A stretch of 64,000 nucleotides of DNA from contig CM030934.1 of assembly GCA_018136815.1 (NCBI GenBank), forward strand, positions 4,909,587 to 4,973,586, read 5' to 3'. Source of the stretch: Isochrysis galbana. Taxonomy: Eukaryota > Haptophyta > Isochrysidales > Isochrysidaceae. The notes under the pieces are model-generated. The model was given only the letters and a program-made list of their open reading frames with translations, had not been told where the DNA came from and searched no databases. This document shows positions 26,776 to 37,405 of this stretch, piece by piece. Position numbers and translations under genes: made by a program. Within the stretch, counting starts at the first letter, position 1, and each line of letters opens with the position of its first letter.

Positions 26776-27551
26776 AACACTACCGGTGTGATAAGCCGCT
26801 CCACGCGCGTCGGGTCACCGAGATTGGCCGCCATGGCCACCTAACGTGTGGGGCGTCACGAGGGGTTCAAACGACAACACCGAGGCGCTCATCAAGAGGG
26901 TGCAACGGTGCAACTTGAGGTTCCCTTTTTTTACCCCTCCTCACACATTTTTTACACCTAGCGATACTGACGCAAAGAACATATTCGCGTTGTTCACCCT
27001 CGCGCACCTTTGGCCAACGCCTCAAACCCCAACGGGCCAAGTTGGCCTGTCGGAGCGACTGGCGACTGGAGGCTTTTAGGCCAAGATCATCATGTGCTGT
27101 AGGCCGTAGACAGTGAAACTGATTGGCCACGTAAGAGGGCGCATTGGCAACTTTGGCCTTGATGCTATCCCCTTCGATTGGTGGCACATTTGTCTTGATA
27201 AAAGCAAAGAGCTCAAACGCATAAGCGTTCGCACTCGCCACCTTCACCTTGCACCTTGGTTGGGCATGAGTTCTAAAACGAAAAGCGTTCAATTATCCCT
27301 ATCCCCATCCCTGCTAGCACCTTTCGTTGTCACCTAGAGGTTACTTGACTCAACTTGACACTTCACATGTTGAAACACACACCAGACACCAGGCTAGGGT
27401 GGTTATGCTTGGGTGGCTGAAGGAAGGCGCGCTTATAATATAGAGTGGTTTTGTGTTTTGTGCCCGCATAGCGTTTTCGTACATAACGTTAGCTTTCCCC
27501 ATGGCCAAGCCTGTAGGCCTAGGCATTTAGTGACGGGTTTAAAATAATATA
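26776..27551. other. Intergenic, AT-richer, no supported gene
   Basis: No recognisable gene. A minus-strand frame at 26867-27292 (141 codons, Lys/Arg-rich end) has no domain. TTATAATATAG at 27432 is a possible TATA box for the frame starting at 27552, about 120 bases downstream. Confidence 0.4.
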
Positions 27552-27974
27552 ATGTTCAAAGTACCACCAGCGCTTCCCCAAGATGTCATTCATGTTCTGA
27601 TAGGAAAAAGGAAGCGTCCCGTGCGATCACTAGCGTCTACTAGCACCGCACAACTTTCTGACACTGACTGGTTAGTCTTCAATCATCTTGTGGATAATGA
27701 CACAATATATGTATCTACTTGTAGAGAGCTCCAACGTGACTCCAAATTCATCGCAGAGCTAGAACAATACAAATATTGGGATTGCAATGACGTGAAACAA
27801 AGCATCGAGTCTTTGAAGGAGCAAGTGTTCGAAGCTGTCGCAAGCATCGTAATGAGTACCGCAAGAGGTATACTTGCACAAGAACATGCTGTCCCAATCA
27901 ACCTGGCGTTCGCTCCTCAACTGTACGTTCACCTACGGCGAAATTTTGGTTGGAACATGTCAGGACCAATTTAG
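27552..27974 (+). CDS. Unrecognised 140-aa frame in AT-richer DNA
   Basis: An ATG-to-stop frame of 140 residues: MFKVPPALPQDVIHVLIGKR at the start, KYWDCNDVKQSIESLKEQVF in the middle, then LAFAPQLYVHLRRNFGWNM. Composition is balanced and helical, and the surrounding 600 bases are clearly less GC-rich than the window, with a different codon bias. Its 3' end abuts the split family-N copy, so the gene may be truncated. It could be the start of a transferred gene or of a mobile element. I do not recognise the family. Confidence 0.45.
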   Translation: MFKVPPALPQDVIHVLIGKRKRPVRSLASTSTAQLSDTDWLVFNHLVDNDTIYVSTCRELQRDSKFIAELEQYKYWDCNDVKQSIESLKEQVFEAVASIVMSTARGILAQEHAVPINLAFAPQLYVHLRRNFGWNMSGPI

Positions 27975-27991
27975 AAGAAAACAATATGAAT

Positions 27992-28084
27992 TTCTTAATA
28001 GTCTCACCGCACACGCGGCCGTGGACCCTCTACTTTCTACTCACGCAGCAAAACTTTCTACACCCCCACTCTCCTGGCCCTTTC
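27992..28084 (-). repeat. Family-N copy split by LINE B, left piece (3' end of the copy)
   Basis: Read on the minus strand this is the family-N 3' end: GGGGGTGTAGAAAG, TAGAGGGTCCACGG, then CCGCGTGTGCGGTGAGACTATTAAG. The same end is seen at 61.03-61.13 kb. The remainder of the copy continues at 32011 on the other side of LINE B, with TCTCCTGGCCCTTTC present at both breakpoints. Confidence 0.8.
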
Positions 28085-28107
28085 GAATAAGTTTATACTT
28101 GGTTGCG

Positions 28108-29355
28108 ATGGAGCGCGCCGCCGCGACTCCCCTCTCTTTCGGGCCCCCCGCCGAGGGCGGCCCCCCGACCAACATGGACCTGACGCTGGCGAAGCGTCCG
28201 CGTCCACCATCAGAGGCCGAGCAAGTGCGCGCGACCCCGGTCGCGCCACACGGCCCGTGGCCCCGGCCACACCATGCACAGCAGCCATGCTGGCCTCCCC
28301 CATGGGAGTCAGCAGTCTGTGGGCCACATCAAATCGACAGCGGCCAGAGAAGGACCACGCTCCATTGGGCATGCCTTATGGCAGAGGCCCCTCCCACCCC
28401 AGCAAGGGTCGCGCCGCCTCGGCGGCACGACCCGAGGCTGGGTGGCCCTCATGGGCTCCACATCCTGACATGCTACACTGTCCAACTCATTTTCAGGCGC
28501 CTCTGCCCAGACAGAGGGAGGACACCGGACACAATGACATGTCTACAACCTCACGGGCAGCCTGAGCCTCTGCCTTCCCAACCCTACCAACACACGGCGC
28601 TACTGACCCCCATCCCCCATGGACCTACCCCTCAGGATCCAGACTCTGCAGATGAAGATCAACAAGTAGACACAGACGCTATCTACGACATGTCGTTCAG
28701 CCAGGAGGGTGACTTAGTGCTTCACGACACGACTGTCTATGCGGCCATCGTTGAACTGCTGCTTGAGCTTGAGGGCGTCGACCCTGAGCCAGATTTCTGG
28801 GCCCGCTCCACGCGGGGCCCGTGGCACATAACAGTCAATGAAGATTGCATGCAGCAATTCCAGACCAGATACGGCCTCCAGACCGTCATACGCGTTCACA
28901 ATGTCGACGTACCTGTCAAGGTGGAAATTATGTCCATAGAAGACAAGCTCAAAAAGCAAGGCACCTCATCAAGGAAGGCTCTGTACGAGGCCCTTCAGGA
29001 CGTGGCGGCCCACTTCGTAGTGGAAGCCGACGGTCTCGCGCAAGCGTCAAAAATCACCCTGAGCATCCTGGTGAAAGCAGTCGAGAAAGAAGGGCTCACG
29101 TTTCTGAAAGGGAATCGTGAGCGTATGAAACTTGAAGGTGAGTCGGGCACATTCGTGTCCAAAGTGGCTCATGCCCCACGCTGGCACTTATACGTCGCAG
29201 CGACCCAAAGTTCATTCCTCACGAGCAACTTCCCTCGTAAGCTCCTTCTTAATATCGACAACTCGGTGGTCCCGGTAAATTACGCCGTCCGCGCGTGCAA
29301 AGCGCTCCAAATGCCGCCGGCGGAGCACTTACGAGCGAAGACGCCCGCCCCATAA
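28108..29355 (+). pseudogene. LINE copy B: N-terminal gag-like region
   Basis: Begins MERAAATPLSFGPPAEGGPP. The linker is Pro-rich. The conserved domain includes AIYDMSFSQEGDLVLHDTT, LLLELEGVDPEPDFWAR, GPWHITVNEDCMQQFQTRYG and FLKGNRERMKLEGESGTFVS, then NFPRKLLLNIDNSVVPVNYA, which in LINE A leads on to the zinc fingers. In B the frame ends shortly after the internal-deletion junction. It resembles ORF1-type RNA-binding regions; the exact fold is not assigned. Confidence 0.75.
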
Positions 29356-30899
29356 GAACGATAAAAACGAACGGGGGGAGAAGCTACCCCTTCACGGTGG
29401 GCAGCGGCATGCCGCAAGGGTGCCCGCTATCCCCGCTGACCTTCCTCCTGACAACGGAGGCACTCACCCGAGCCATAAACAATGACGACGATATAGAAGG
29501 GATAAACCTCAACGGATACAACCTGAAAATAAGCCAGTTCGCGGACGACACGGCGCTACTAGCCCGTGACTACACGAGCCTAAAAAAGTCACTACATTGG
29601 GTTAAACTCCACGAGAAAGCCACGGGAGGTAAGACAAACGAAGGCAAATTTCAAGGTCTCCGGATGGGGGCGCAACGATCCCGGAAACCCCCATGGGATA
29701 TGCGGAAATACAATTGGAACCAAAACAACGAATACTTAACAATACTAGGCGTCCCGCTGGGGGCGCCGGAGGCGCTAAAACCCTTTTGGATGAAACTAGC
29801 TGACAAAGTCGACGACAAAGCGGCCAAACTACCGCCAGCCACCAGACACATGACAATATTCGGAAGGGCGGCGATAGTCAACTATATGATATATGGTACA
29901 CCAAGGTATTGGCTACAGACGCTGGCCGCCCCGAGATGGTTCCATACACGGATACAAAAAGCCGCGGATGCTGTCCTTTGGACAAGCCCACACACTCACA
30001 AGCAAACCAGGTGGATCAAATACCCGCACTATGCCACATTCCACGAAAGGAGTGCGACGAGATCTATGGGGTTGGGACTCCTGCACTGGCCCACGCATAT
30101 CAAAGCCCTTCAAGCGAAATGGATATTGAACTACCTTAACGCACGGAAAGCGATTTGGAAACACGCGCTTGACGCATGGTTCTGCCGCACCACGCTAGGA
30201 AGAGGCGCTGTCCTCTCCACAGTCCCGATTAAAACACTAACGGGCAGCCTGAGGGGCAACCCGGCACTCCCGACCTTTTGGAAAGAAGCCATTACAAATT
30301 TTAGAAACCTAGACATCCAACCGGTATGCCTGACGAGAGAAGGCGCACTCTCGCAACCCCTATGGCACAACCCACACTTCCCTCCCCCAGCGATCCGCGC
30401 CCCGTGGGCGCGAATGTGGGAAACCCTGCACGCGAACGTAGTACATAACATTTTTAAGGACGACACCTTCACTACGCCCTATAGTAGGGAGGAATGCTCG
30501 GCCTATGTCGAGCACCTCCCGGAGACATTCATACACAAAAACCATACTATCCGCAAATCGGAATTTCTAGACTCGTGGGACACGATAGTCGAACACGCAC
30601 GGCATATACTAAGCACGTCGGCGGAACGCCCGCCGCCCGAGCCAAGAAAGGAAAACCCTCGGAAGACTACAGCCGCCCCGCAAGAGGTGGAAGGAGAAGC
30701 GCAAGAGGAAATAAGGGTCTCGGAAGACGATCAGTACATAAAGAAATTCAACAATATATGGATCCAAACGGACACGGACTATCTTGGAGAGATATCCGGC
30801 ACCGGTAACGTGATAACGACGGATGAAGCCCAGCGCTACCACCCCCGGCCCGGTGGGAAAACGGATACAAAGGACCCAAGCACATGGAATACCCGGTAG
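29313..30899 (+). pseudogene. LINE copy B: reverse transcriptase (palm onward)
   Basis: Begins with ALTSEDARPIRTIKTNGG, then the RT motif GMPQGCPLSPLTFLLTTEAL, the catalytic FADD in KISQFADDTALLAR, and thumb-like LTILGVPLGAPEALKPFWMK. A long helical and Trp-rich region (WFHTRIQKAADAVLWTSP) follows. Earlier RT motifs are absent because the copy is internally deleted. The same segment, minus strand and truncated, occurs at 32.9-33.4 kb. A frameshift near the end separates it from the last coding part. Confidence 0.85.
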
Positions 30900-31684
30900 C
30901 CGACGAATACGCGATTCGAAAAGGAAAAATTACGCTCGACGCGATCACAGTCTCCGACATCGCCAAGGTCACACTCAAAGCAACGCGGCGCAACGACTCA
31001 CAGGCGGCCAGAAGGGCATGGGAAAGCCGACTCGACATCACTAAAGAAGAATGGATGCACATAGCTAGACTGTATACCCTGCCGCTACTGAAGCACACCG
31101 ACAAACACTCACACTTCAAGCACATCACCCACAGGAGAATAGGAACCAAAAACAGATTCGGAGCAGAGACAACGAAAACATGCAGGATGTGCGGCCGCTA
31201 TCGAGAGGACTCATGCCACTTAGCGTGGTGTCCAGCGACAAGGAAGATCTTCGACACGCTAGACGCAATCGCTAACTATACCCCGAAGTCGGATAGGCCC
31301 AAAAGACAAATAGCTAAGGACAGACTGTTTGCATACCCGGCGGAATCTACACCCGATAGCTTAAAAACCCTCTACGTGATAGCGTGGAGATACATATTAA
31401 GAGACTTCTATAGGATAGAATTCGAGTCATACACATACCACTATATACCGGTCCTAGAATCCACACTAATAAGGTTTACCACCCTGGTGAGGGGCCTTGC
31501 CCCGAAGGATAGGCACCACCACATGCGCACGCACACGGCGGCCCAAGGCAGAAAGCCTAAACTAAAATCACCAGTAGGCCTCAGCACCCCGGTCTTTATA
31601 GAGAACGAAAAAGGTAAACTGACAATGAACGACAACCTAGGCCTCGTGGCAAAAGCAGTCGGCCTAACAGATAAGCTAGCCTGA
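30884..31684 (+). pseudogene. LINE copy B: C-terminal region with zinc knuckle
   Basis: A 266-codon frame that continues the RT protein after one frameshift (it overlaps the previous frame by 16 bases). It carries CRMCGRYREDSCHLAWCPA, a C-x2-C-x7-H-x4-C knuckle of the type found at the C-terminus of many LINE proteins, within a conserved KHITHRRIGTKNRFG-type helical region. The stop at 31684 is followed by a 326-base 3' untranslated region ending TATTAAAAGG and a T run. The end of this region is shared with family N. Confidence 0.8.
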
Positions 31685-32010
31685 GGTCCAAGGGCGTCAC
31701 CTCCTCCGAAAACACCCCCGAAGCGTCAGCGACAGTGAGTGAGAGCCACACACGAGAGGCGTAACACTCCGGACAACCCACAAAAACAAACGGGCCACCT
31801 AGAGGCACAGGAGGAAGGCGGGAAAAGACCACTAGGGGCCGGTGCACCCCCGCCTTACCCAACCCCCCCCCACAGCCCGGGCCCCTATGTAGAGCACAAG
31901 GGGAGTAGCCGCAAGGCGGGAAGTGAGGGGAAAGAAGGGAAATGGGGCGTGGCTACGATATTATGCTCCAGAGCCGCGCGTGTGGTGAGAATATTAAAAG
32001 GTTTTTTTTT

Positions 32011-32693
32011 TCTCCTGGCCCTTTCCCCCCCGCCATCAGGCGACTCCCCCCGTGCACTACTAGGGGGATAGGGAAAATGGGCTTAGATATGGTCGGTGGC
32101 CCGCGCCCCCCCCCCGGTGATCCGTTCCCCCCTTCCTCCTATGCCTACCGGGCTGGCGGCGTCCTCAGTCCCGACTTCTCCTGTAAACAGGTGCGGGACT
32201 TACCTATTTTTCGGTGGTCGGAGCCCTCGCTCCGCCCACCCCCTTCTCCGCGCTCTCTCTCCCCTCTCCTGCAGGCACGCGCGATGGCGCGCCTGCGACA
32301 GGCCTGCAGCTGCCTCTAGCCTCTGGCGACCCCTGGAGGCTCGTGGAGGCCAGCTCAGGGGGCAGAAGAGGCTGGGGCTGGGCCCTGGCCTCCCCTGCCT
32401 CTCCATCGCTGGCGCTGCTGGGCCTCAGGGGCCCCCACTCTGCACCTGTCTGCCTGTCGAACAGGGGGATCAGGGGGGAGGGGGGGTTGGAGCGATGGGC
32501 TGGCCACGACAGGCCAGGACGCGCGAGGCAGGCGAGCCTGCCACTGAGAGAGTGGGTCAGCAGGGCAGTGGGCTCCTGGCAAGCCATCAGGGGTGCCAGG
32601 AGCATGGGCGGTTCCTCCCCCATGGCAGGGGAGGAGTGGAGAGAGGGGGGGGGCTGTCGCATCCAAAGTATTTTATATACTCTAGGCGGATGC
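32011..32693 (-). repeat. Family-N copy split by LINE B, right piece
   Basis: This is the larger part of the copy whose 3' end is at 27992-28084. Read on the minus strand it starts with a hairpin AGTATATAAAATACT (about 32668-32682), then the CCATGGGGGAGGAACCGCCC block and the nested inverted repeat (32167-32200). The copy was the landing site of LINE B. Its outer flanks do not show a matching duplication. Confidence 0.8.
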
Positions 32694-32914
32694 GGTGCTT
32701 CCATCAATGTGTAGTGTGTGAGAAAATTGAGTGAGTTTTGTTTTTGCCAATGAGTTGCCTCGAAGCTCTGGCCGCATTGCGCATTGCACGCCGCATTTGT
32801 TCGTTTGTCCTTACTTGTTTCATTGATTTGTTTGTGCGATGTTGCGTTAGTTTTCGGAGTTTTCTTGTTGGTGAGTGAGTGATGTGGGCGCCTCCGGCGC
32901 TCCTAAATAAAGGG

Positions 32915-33418
32915 ACATCCAATATCGTCAGGTACTCGCTATTTTTTATCCAGTTGAAATTCCGCATGTTCCACGGGGGTTTACGGGCTCTTTGCGCCCC
33001 CATCCGGAGCCCTTGAAACTTGCTAGCGTGTTGTTTTCCCCCCTGTGGCTTTCTCGTGCTATTTTACCCAATATAAGGACTTTTTAAGGCTTCTATAGTC
33101 CCGGGCTATCAGCGACGTGTCGTCTGCAAATTGGCTAATTTTTAGGTTGTACCTATTCAGGTCCACGCCCTCTGCATGTCTTCATCTCCGTTTATGGCTC
33201 GGGTGACCGCTTCCGTCGTGAGGAGGAAGGTAAGTGGGGAGAGCGGGCATCCTTGCGGCATGCCGCTTCCCACGGTGAAGGGGTAACTCCTTCCCCCGTT
33301 CGTTTTGATCGTTCTTTTAGGCTTGGCGTCTTCGCTCGTGAGCGCTTTTGCGAGGACGGCCTGATTTTCATTATGATTAGTCCATAGTATTAAGTCTATT
33401 TGTTTCTGCGTAGCAAGT
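32915..33418 (-). pseudogene. LINE reverse-transcriptase fragment
   Basis: Minus-strand frames encode LTSEDAKPKRTIKTNGGRSY, then VGSGMPQGCPLSPLTFLLTT. In a shifted frame they continue with NLKISQFADDT and MGAQRARKPPWNMRNFNW. All match LINE B, in order, with frameshifts and stops, so it is dead and truncated at both ends. Its upstream end gives a few residues of RT (KQIDLILWTNHNENQAVLAK) missing from LINE B. Confidence 0.85.
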
Positions 33419-33531
33419 CTAGATGAGGCAAATGGCGGCGGTCGCCAACACGTATGACGAAGCCTGAAGGCCTTGAACCCCGATTGACGGGGGGAAGGGG
33501 GTGGATACCATGAAGCTCTGCACATGCAATC

Positions 33532-33631
33532 NNNNNNNNNNNNNNNNNNNNNNNNNNNNNNNNNNNNNNNNNNNNNNNNNNNNNNNNNNNNNNNNNNNNN
33601 NNNNNNNNNNNNNNNNNNNNNNNNNNNNNNN
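33532..33631. other. Assembly gap (100 N)
   Basis: Exactly 100 undetermined bases, the usual placeholder for a gap of unknown size. It lies directly left of the copia-type element, whose beginning is therefore not visible. Continuity across this point is not guaranteed. Confidence 0.99.
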
Positions 33632-36122
33632 GACGCGCCGCAAACAAATGGTGTCGCTGAAAGAGCATGGGGCGTACTTCTCCGCAGCATGAGAGTCATG
33701 CTCGCACATGCTGGCTGTGACACCTTTTTCTCCACCCTCTGGCCGTTTCTTATGTCGCAAGCTGCTGCAATCCATAATTCTTTGCCTTCGTTCTCGTTCT
33801 CGCCACCAGAAGTTCCATGGCAAAAGGCTGATCCGCGCCGCCCCCCTGCGCCTCTTTCACGTTTCCGCGTCATGTTATGTAATTGTTGGGTACATGTTGG
33901 TGAGCCCAGTGACAAACTGGCCTCCCGTCGCTGTCCGGCAGTCCACCTGGGGTGGGACCCTCGCCGCCGAGGGTACTTCGTATTCGTGCCCTCCTTACGT
34001 CGAATCACCACGGCTGTTGACGTTAGTTTCGACGAATCTTCTTTCACGTCTTTCGCGGGAATCTCCCGCCCGACACCGTCTGCGTCTGCGGCCTCAGGCA
34101 GCCTTGTCCGTCGCGCCTCCGATGCTGCCTCCCTCCCCACCCCCGTTCGCCGCCTCACGCAGCATGAGCGCGTCCCGCCGCCGCCGGTGCCGGCTCCGCC
34201 GGTAGTGCCGCCTCCTGCGGTGTCTTCTACGCGTGCGACCGCCTCGGTCGTGGGGGAGTCCACCACACCTGTGGCACCCAACATCTTCCAAGCCCTCATG
34301 GCAGCAACACCTGCTGGCCCCATTCCAGAGCCTCGCACCTTCAGAGAGGCCATCAGCGACCCTGTGTACGGCGAGAAGTGGAGAGAAGCGATGCAGGAAG
34401 ATGTGAAGGGCAAGTATGAGACCAACAAAGCCTGGAAACTTGTGAAAGCCGATGAAATTCCAGCTGGGAGAAAGCCAATGAAGGGAAAATGGGTGTTCAA
34501 AGTCAAGTACAACTCGGACGGGTCAGTGGAGAGGTTCAAGGCTAGATGGGTGGCCTGTGGCTACAGCCAAGTACCAGGAGTTGACTTTACAGAAACCTTT
34601 TGCGGCACTCTACGACACGAAAGCTCCAGGATCTTCCTAGCACTGACAAATGAAGCAGATGATGATCTCTTGGAAATCGACACAGTGAAAGCTTTCTCAT
34701 CCGCCGATATGGATGGGAATCCACTCTACATAGTTCAGCCCACTGGATTTGAAGATCCCAACTACGCAGCATGTCTCCTCCTCGCGCCACTAGAAGGAAC
34801 CAAACAAGCTGGTTATCAATACATGATCACCAACACAGCCACACTCACCAAAATCGGCTTTGAGCAATCCGCTGTCGAACCGAATTTCTTTAAACGATCG
34901 TACGAGGATGGCTCTACAATTTACCTTGCTCTCTATGTGGACAACATGCTAGTGAGGTTCCCGACAGGCCGGAAGGAGTTGGTTGACTCATTCATCGCCC
35001 AATATTCCAAGCGATTCAATGTAAGCATTGTTGGAGAACCATCACGTTTCTTGGGCTTCGAGATTATCCGAGACCGTGCCAACCGGCACATGACGCTCCG
35101 TCAGACCAAGTATATCGAAGAGATTGCTAACGCCTTCCTGAGTGAGCGAACTAGCAAACTATTTGCTACCCCGATCTGTTCTTCGAAGATAGACGAATTT
35201 CATAAGCTAACCGGTGCCAAGTGTGACATGGATAGATCTCGAATGCGATCCAAATCTTATCTCCAACTTATGGGCTCTTTGCTATGGGTCACCATCACTC
35301 GACCTGACATCGCCTTCTACGTTTCCTTCCTATGTCAATTCATGCAGGATCCTTCGCCTCAGAACTATGACTCGGCTCTTGGTATCGTTAGTTACCTCCA
35401 ATACTCAAAATGGCTTGGAATAACTTACGATGGCTCGAATTCGTCACTTGAAGTTTATGCTGACTCATCGTGGGGCTCTCTCCCGAAGCCGTTTGCCGGA
35501 TACGTACTCAAGTATGGGGGGCCTCAATCTCATTTCAGTCCAAGAAACTCAAGTTAGTCGCCCAATCATCGGCCGAAGCCGAAACAGCTGTTTATGCCTT
35601 AGCTGCTCGGAACTTGCAATTCTCATTGCACCTATTCGAGTTTCTAGGACATCCACAGCAACTCCCGATCCACATATTCACTGATAACTCGGCCACGCGC
35701 GATTCAATCAAAAACCCAGGGGTCACCGCTCGCACCCGTCATTATGTTCGCTGGTTGCTTTACGCTCGAGAGCAATTTCTACATCATATTTCAGCCCCGA
35801 AATGGATCTCGACTTCCCAGATGACCGCTGACATATTCACCAAATGTCTCGACAAAACTACATTTCTTCGTCATCGTTGTTCCCTGCTAAATGAAAAGAT
35901 CTGTCCTAACCAGCGTTAAGTCACGCTGTGGGGGAGTGTTTGACTCTGACCTCTGAGCGAGGGCATTTTGTAGTATACGTGTCAGATCTACTCCGAGTGA
36001 AGGGAGGGGAACGTACCGTCGTCACCGTCGTCGTTGTGTGAGCGCGCTAGCTCAATGATGTTCCCCTTGGTCTACACGATATTGCTATCAATCACTGGGT
36101 CCCCATGGGTTGGGGCCAAACA
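33632..36122 (+). mobile_element. Copia-type (Ty1) LTR retrotransposon fossil, 3' part
   Basis: Parts visible in order are the end of the integrase (QTNGVAERAWG), a Pro/Ser-rich linker, the copia reverse transcriptase (VFKVKYNSDGSVERFKARWV; DIDTVKAF-type palm; LALYVDN) and RNase H, then a polypurine tract and a 3' LTR. The gene order, integrase before reverse transcriptase, is diagnostic of the copia group. The left part is hidden by the assembly gap. The element looks broken, with at least one or two breaks visible. Coding similarity to the family is still easy to see, so it is probably not very old. Confidence 0.88.
35937..36122 (+). repeat. Probable 3' LTR of the copia-type fossil (186 bases)
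   Basis: It starts TGTTTGACTCTG right after a purine-rich GTGGGGGAG tract and ends GGCCAAACA. The TGTTTG/CAAACA inverted ends and TG...CA borders are typical. The partner LTR would be beyond the gap, so the borders rest on this copy alone. Confidence 0.6.
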
Positions 36123-36171
36123 TATCGTCTCTCCCTTCATTCACGTCCCATGAACCATGAACGCTGCCGTT

Positions 36172-36362
36172 AGATTTTCTTTTTGTGGCAGTATAATCCT
36201 AGTGCTGAGGGACCGTGCCACATGGCAACGGAGCCCCTCCCCCGCGATGGGGGTGCGCGCGGTTGGTGCATGGCTCGTCCAACGTGTGTGGCTAGGGATG
36301 CTGGCCAACAAAGATGCTCTACAAGACCGCTACCGCTTCAATTCGTGACGTGGTACCCCCAA
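36172..36362. repeat. Dispersed repeat R3, copy 1 (uninterrupted)
   Basis: AATCCTAGTGCTGAGGGACC, the CCCCTCCCCCGCGATGGGGG stem and TTGGTGCATGGCTCGTCC are matched at 61242-61630. There a 192-base MITE interrupts the repeat inside TGCATGGC, so this copy is the empty site. Confidence 0.8.
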
Positions 36363-36429
36363 CCCCCGCCGAGAGCCGAGAGCCCACCTCGGTCTCTAGT
36401 TGCATAAAAAACAAAAAACATCCGAAAAA

Positions 36430-37165
36430 ACATCTGAAGATTCAGACTACTACCGCTAGCTATAAAGGACCACGTACTCACGGTGCTGTCTCACGCCATC
36501 GCCTATACCCCAAAACCAGAACACTCACACTCACACTCACTCCCTTTCTTTACACTACCGACTACGCCCATGCATCCATGCATTCCTTTGTCTTTGGTCT
36601 TTGGTCTTTGGTCTTTGGTTTCGGGTTTCGGTTTCGGGGGGTGGGCCTGCGTGCACTACGTCGTTACGTCGGGCCAAGCGCAAGGGGCGGGCTGGGGCAG
36701 ACCCGCTGTTGGTTGGTGTTCCTGATCCTGTGGCTTGTGGCTTGTGGCCTGTGGTAAAACAAACGACAAACGTAAACAACTTATTCCTTATTTCTTATTT
36801 TGTAACGATAAGTAAAATAATTAACAATTGATGTTATCTCCTAGCCAACTAGTACAACTAGCCAACCCCATTTGCTAATTGGACAAACCGTTTCAGTCCC
36901 AGAATCCTGCCATATGCATATGCCCGACGAGGCAGGTGCCCCGAGTGATACCGGGGGGAGGGTGCACTGCCCCATGGCATGCCTCCCTCCTCATTGCCCT
37001 CGGACCTATGTATGGGTCTGCCCAATTCGTCAAGGAACGAAGGGGGGAAGGGGAAGGGGAGGAGTAAAGGGGACAGGGGCGATGTCGGATAGAAGATATA
37101 GAAGGTGTAAGTAAGGAGCCGGCCGATAGTAGGTGTCGTAGCCCTGAATCTTCAGATGTGTTTTT
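36430..37165. repeat. Region bounded by inverted repeats ACATCTGAAGATTCAG
   Basis: ACATCTGAAGATTCAG near 36430 faces its exact reverse complement CTGAATCTTCAGATGT near 37147. Flanking A-rich and T-rich bases extend the symmetry. The 735 bases between hold no coding frame of note, short tandem CTTTGGT units near 36590, and most of repeat R2. It may be a non-autonomous DNA element, but no target duplication was identified and copy 2 of R2 lacks the left inverted repeat. A second left-type sequence (CTGAAGATTAAGGCCACTAC) occurs at 37448. Confidence 0.4.
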
Positions 37166-37303
37166 CCCCCTTCCTCAGACCTCAGAGAGGGAGGGGGGGG
37201 GGGGGGAAGAGGGAGAGGGAGAGGAGTGGGTATCCAAGCGTGGACGTTGAAAGTTAGAGTATACCGGATATGAGTGTGTTTATTGGCGTGTCTTTACGCA
37301 AGG
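36754..37303. repeat. Dispersed repeat R2, copy 1
   Basis: About 460 bases (AACAAACGACAAACGTAA..., CTAGCCAACTAGTACAACTA, GATACCGGGGGGAGGGTGCA, GGAGCCGGCCGATAGTAGG) match 40356-41033 almost base for base. The final 80 bases (GAGGAGTGGGTATCCAAGCG onward) are matched instead at 51287-51365. No coding potential. A G run near 37193-37206 marks the joint. Confidence 0.85.
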
Positions 37304-37345
37304 CCTTGGCTATGACGTAAGTTTTGTTTTGGAAGGGCCCAAATT

Positions 37346-37405
37346 CCAAATTTTGTTGTCAAAATTTGAGGTTGAGGGTTGGGCACCTAAATTTTGATCA
37401 AAATT
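37346..37405. repeat. Short dispersed repeat, copy 2
   Basis: Matches 13659-13712 (CCAAATTTTGTTGTCAAAAT; GCACCTAAATTTTGATC). It follows repeat R2 closely. From 37515 to 37590 an (ACGAGA)-like purine minisatellite follows, without further gene content to 37770. Confidence 0.6.

Larger units (their letters stand above)
28085..32010 (+). mobile_element. LINE copy B: internally deleted non-LTR retrotransposon with 15-base target duplication
   Basis: The element is flanked by exact duplications TCTCCTGGCCCTTTC (28070-28084 and 32011-32025) and inserted inside a family-N copy. It starts GAATAAGTTTATACTTGGTT, with hairpin AAGT-TTAT-ACTT and the first ATG at 28108, 23 bases in. It ends GTGAGAATATTAAAAGG plus a T run. 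Coding parts visible are the gag-like domain, reverse transcriptase from the middle onward, and a C-terminal zinc-knuckle region. The CCCH fingers, endonuclease and N-terminal part of the reverse transcriptase are missing at an internal junction near 29313. The ends are complete, so loss of the centre happened before or at insertion, or later by deletion. Confidence 0.9.
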
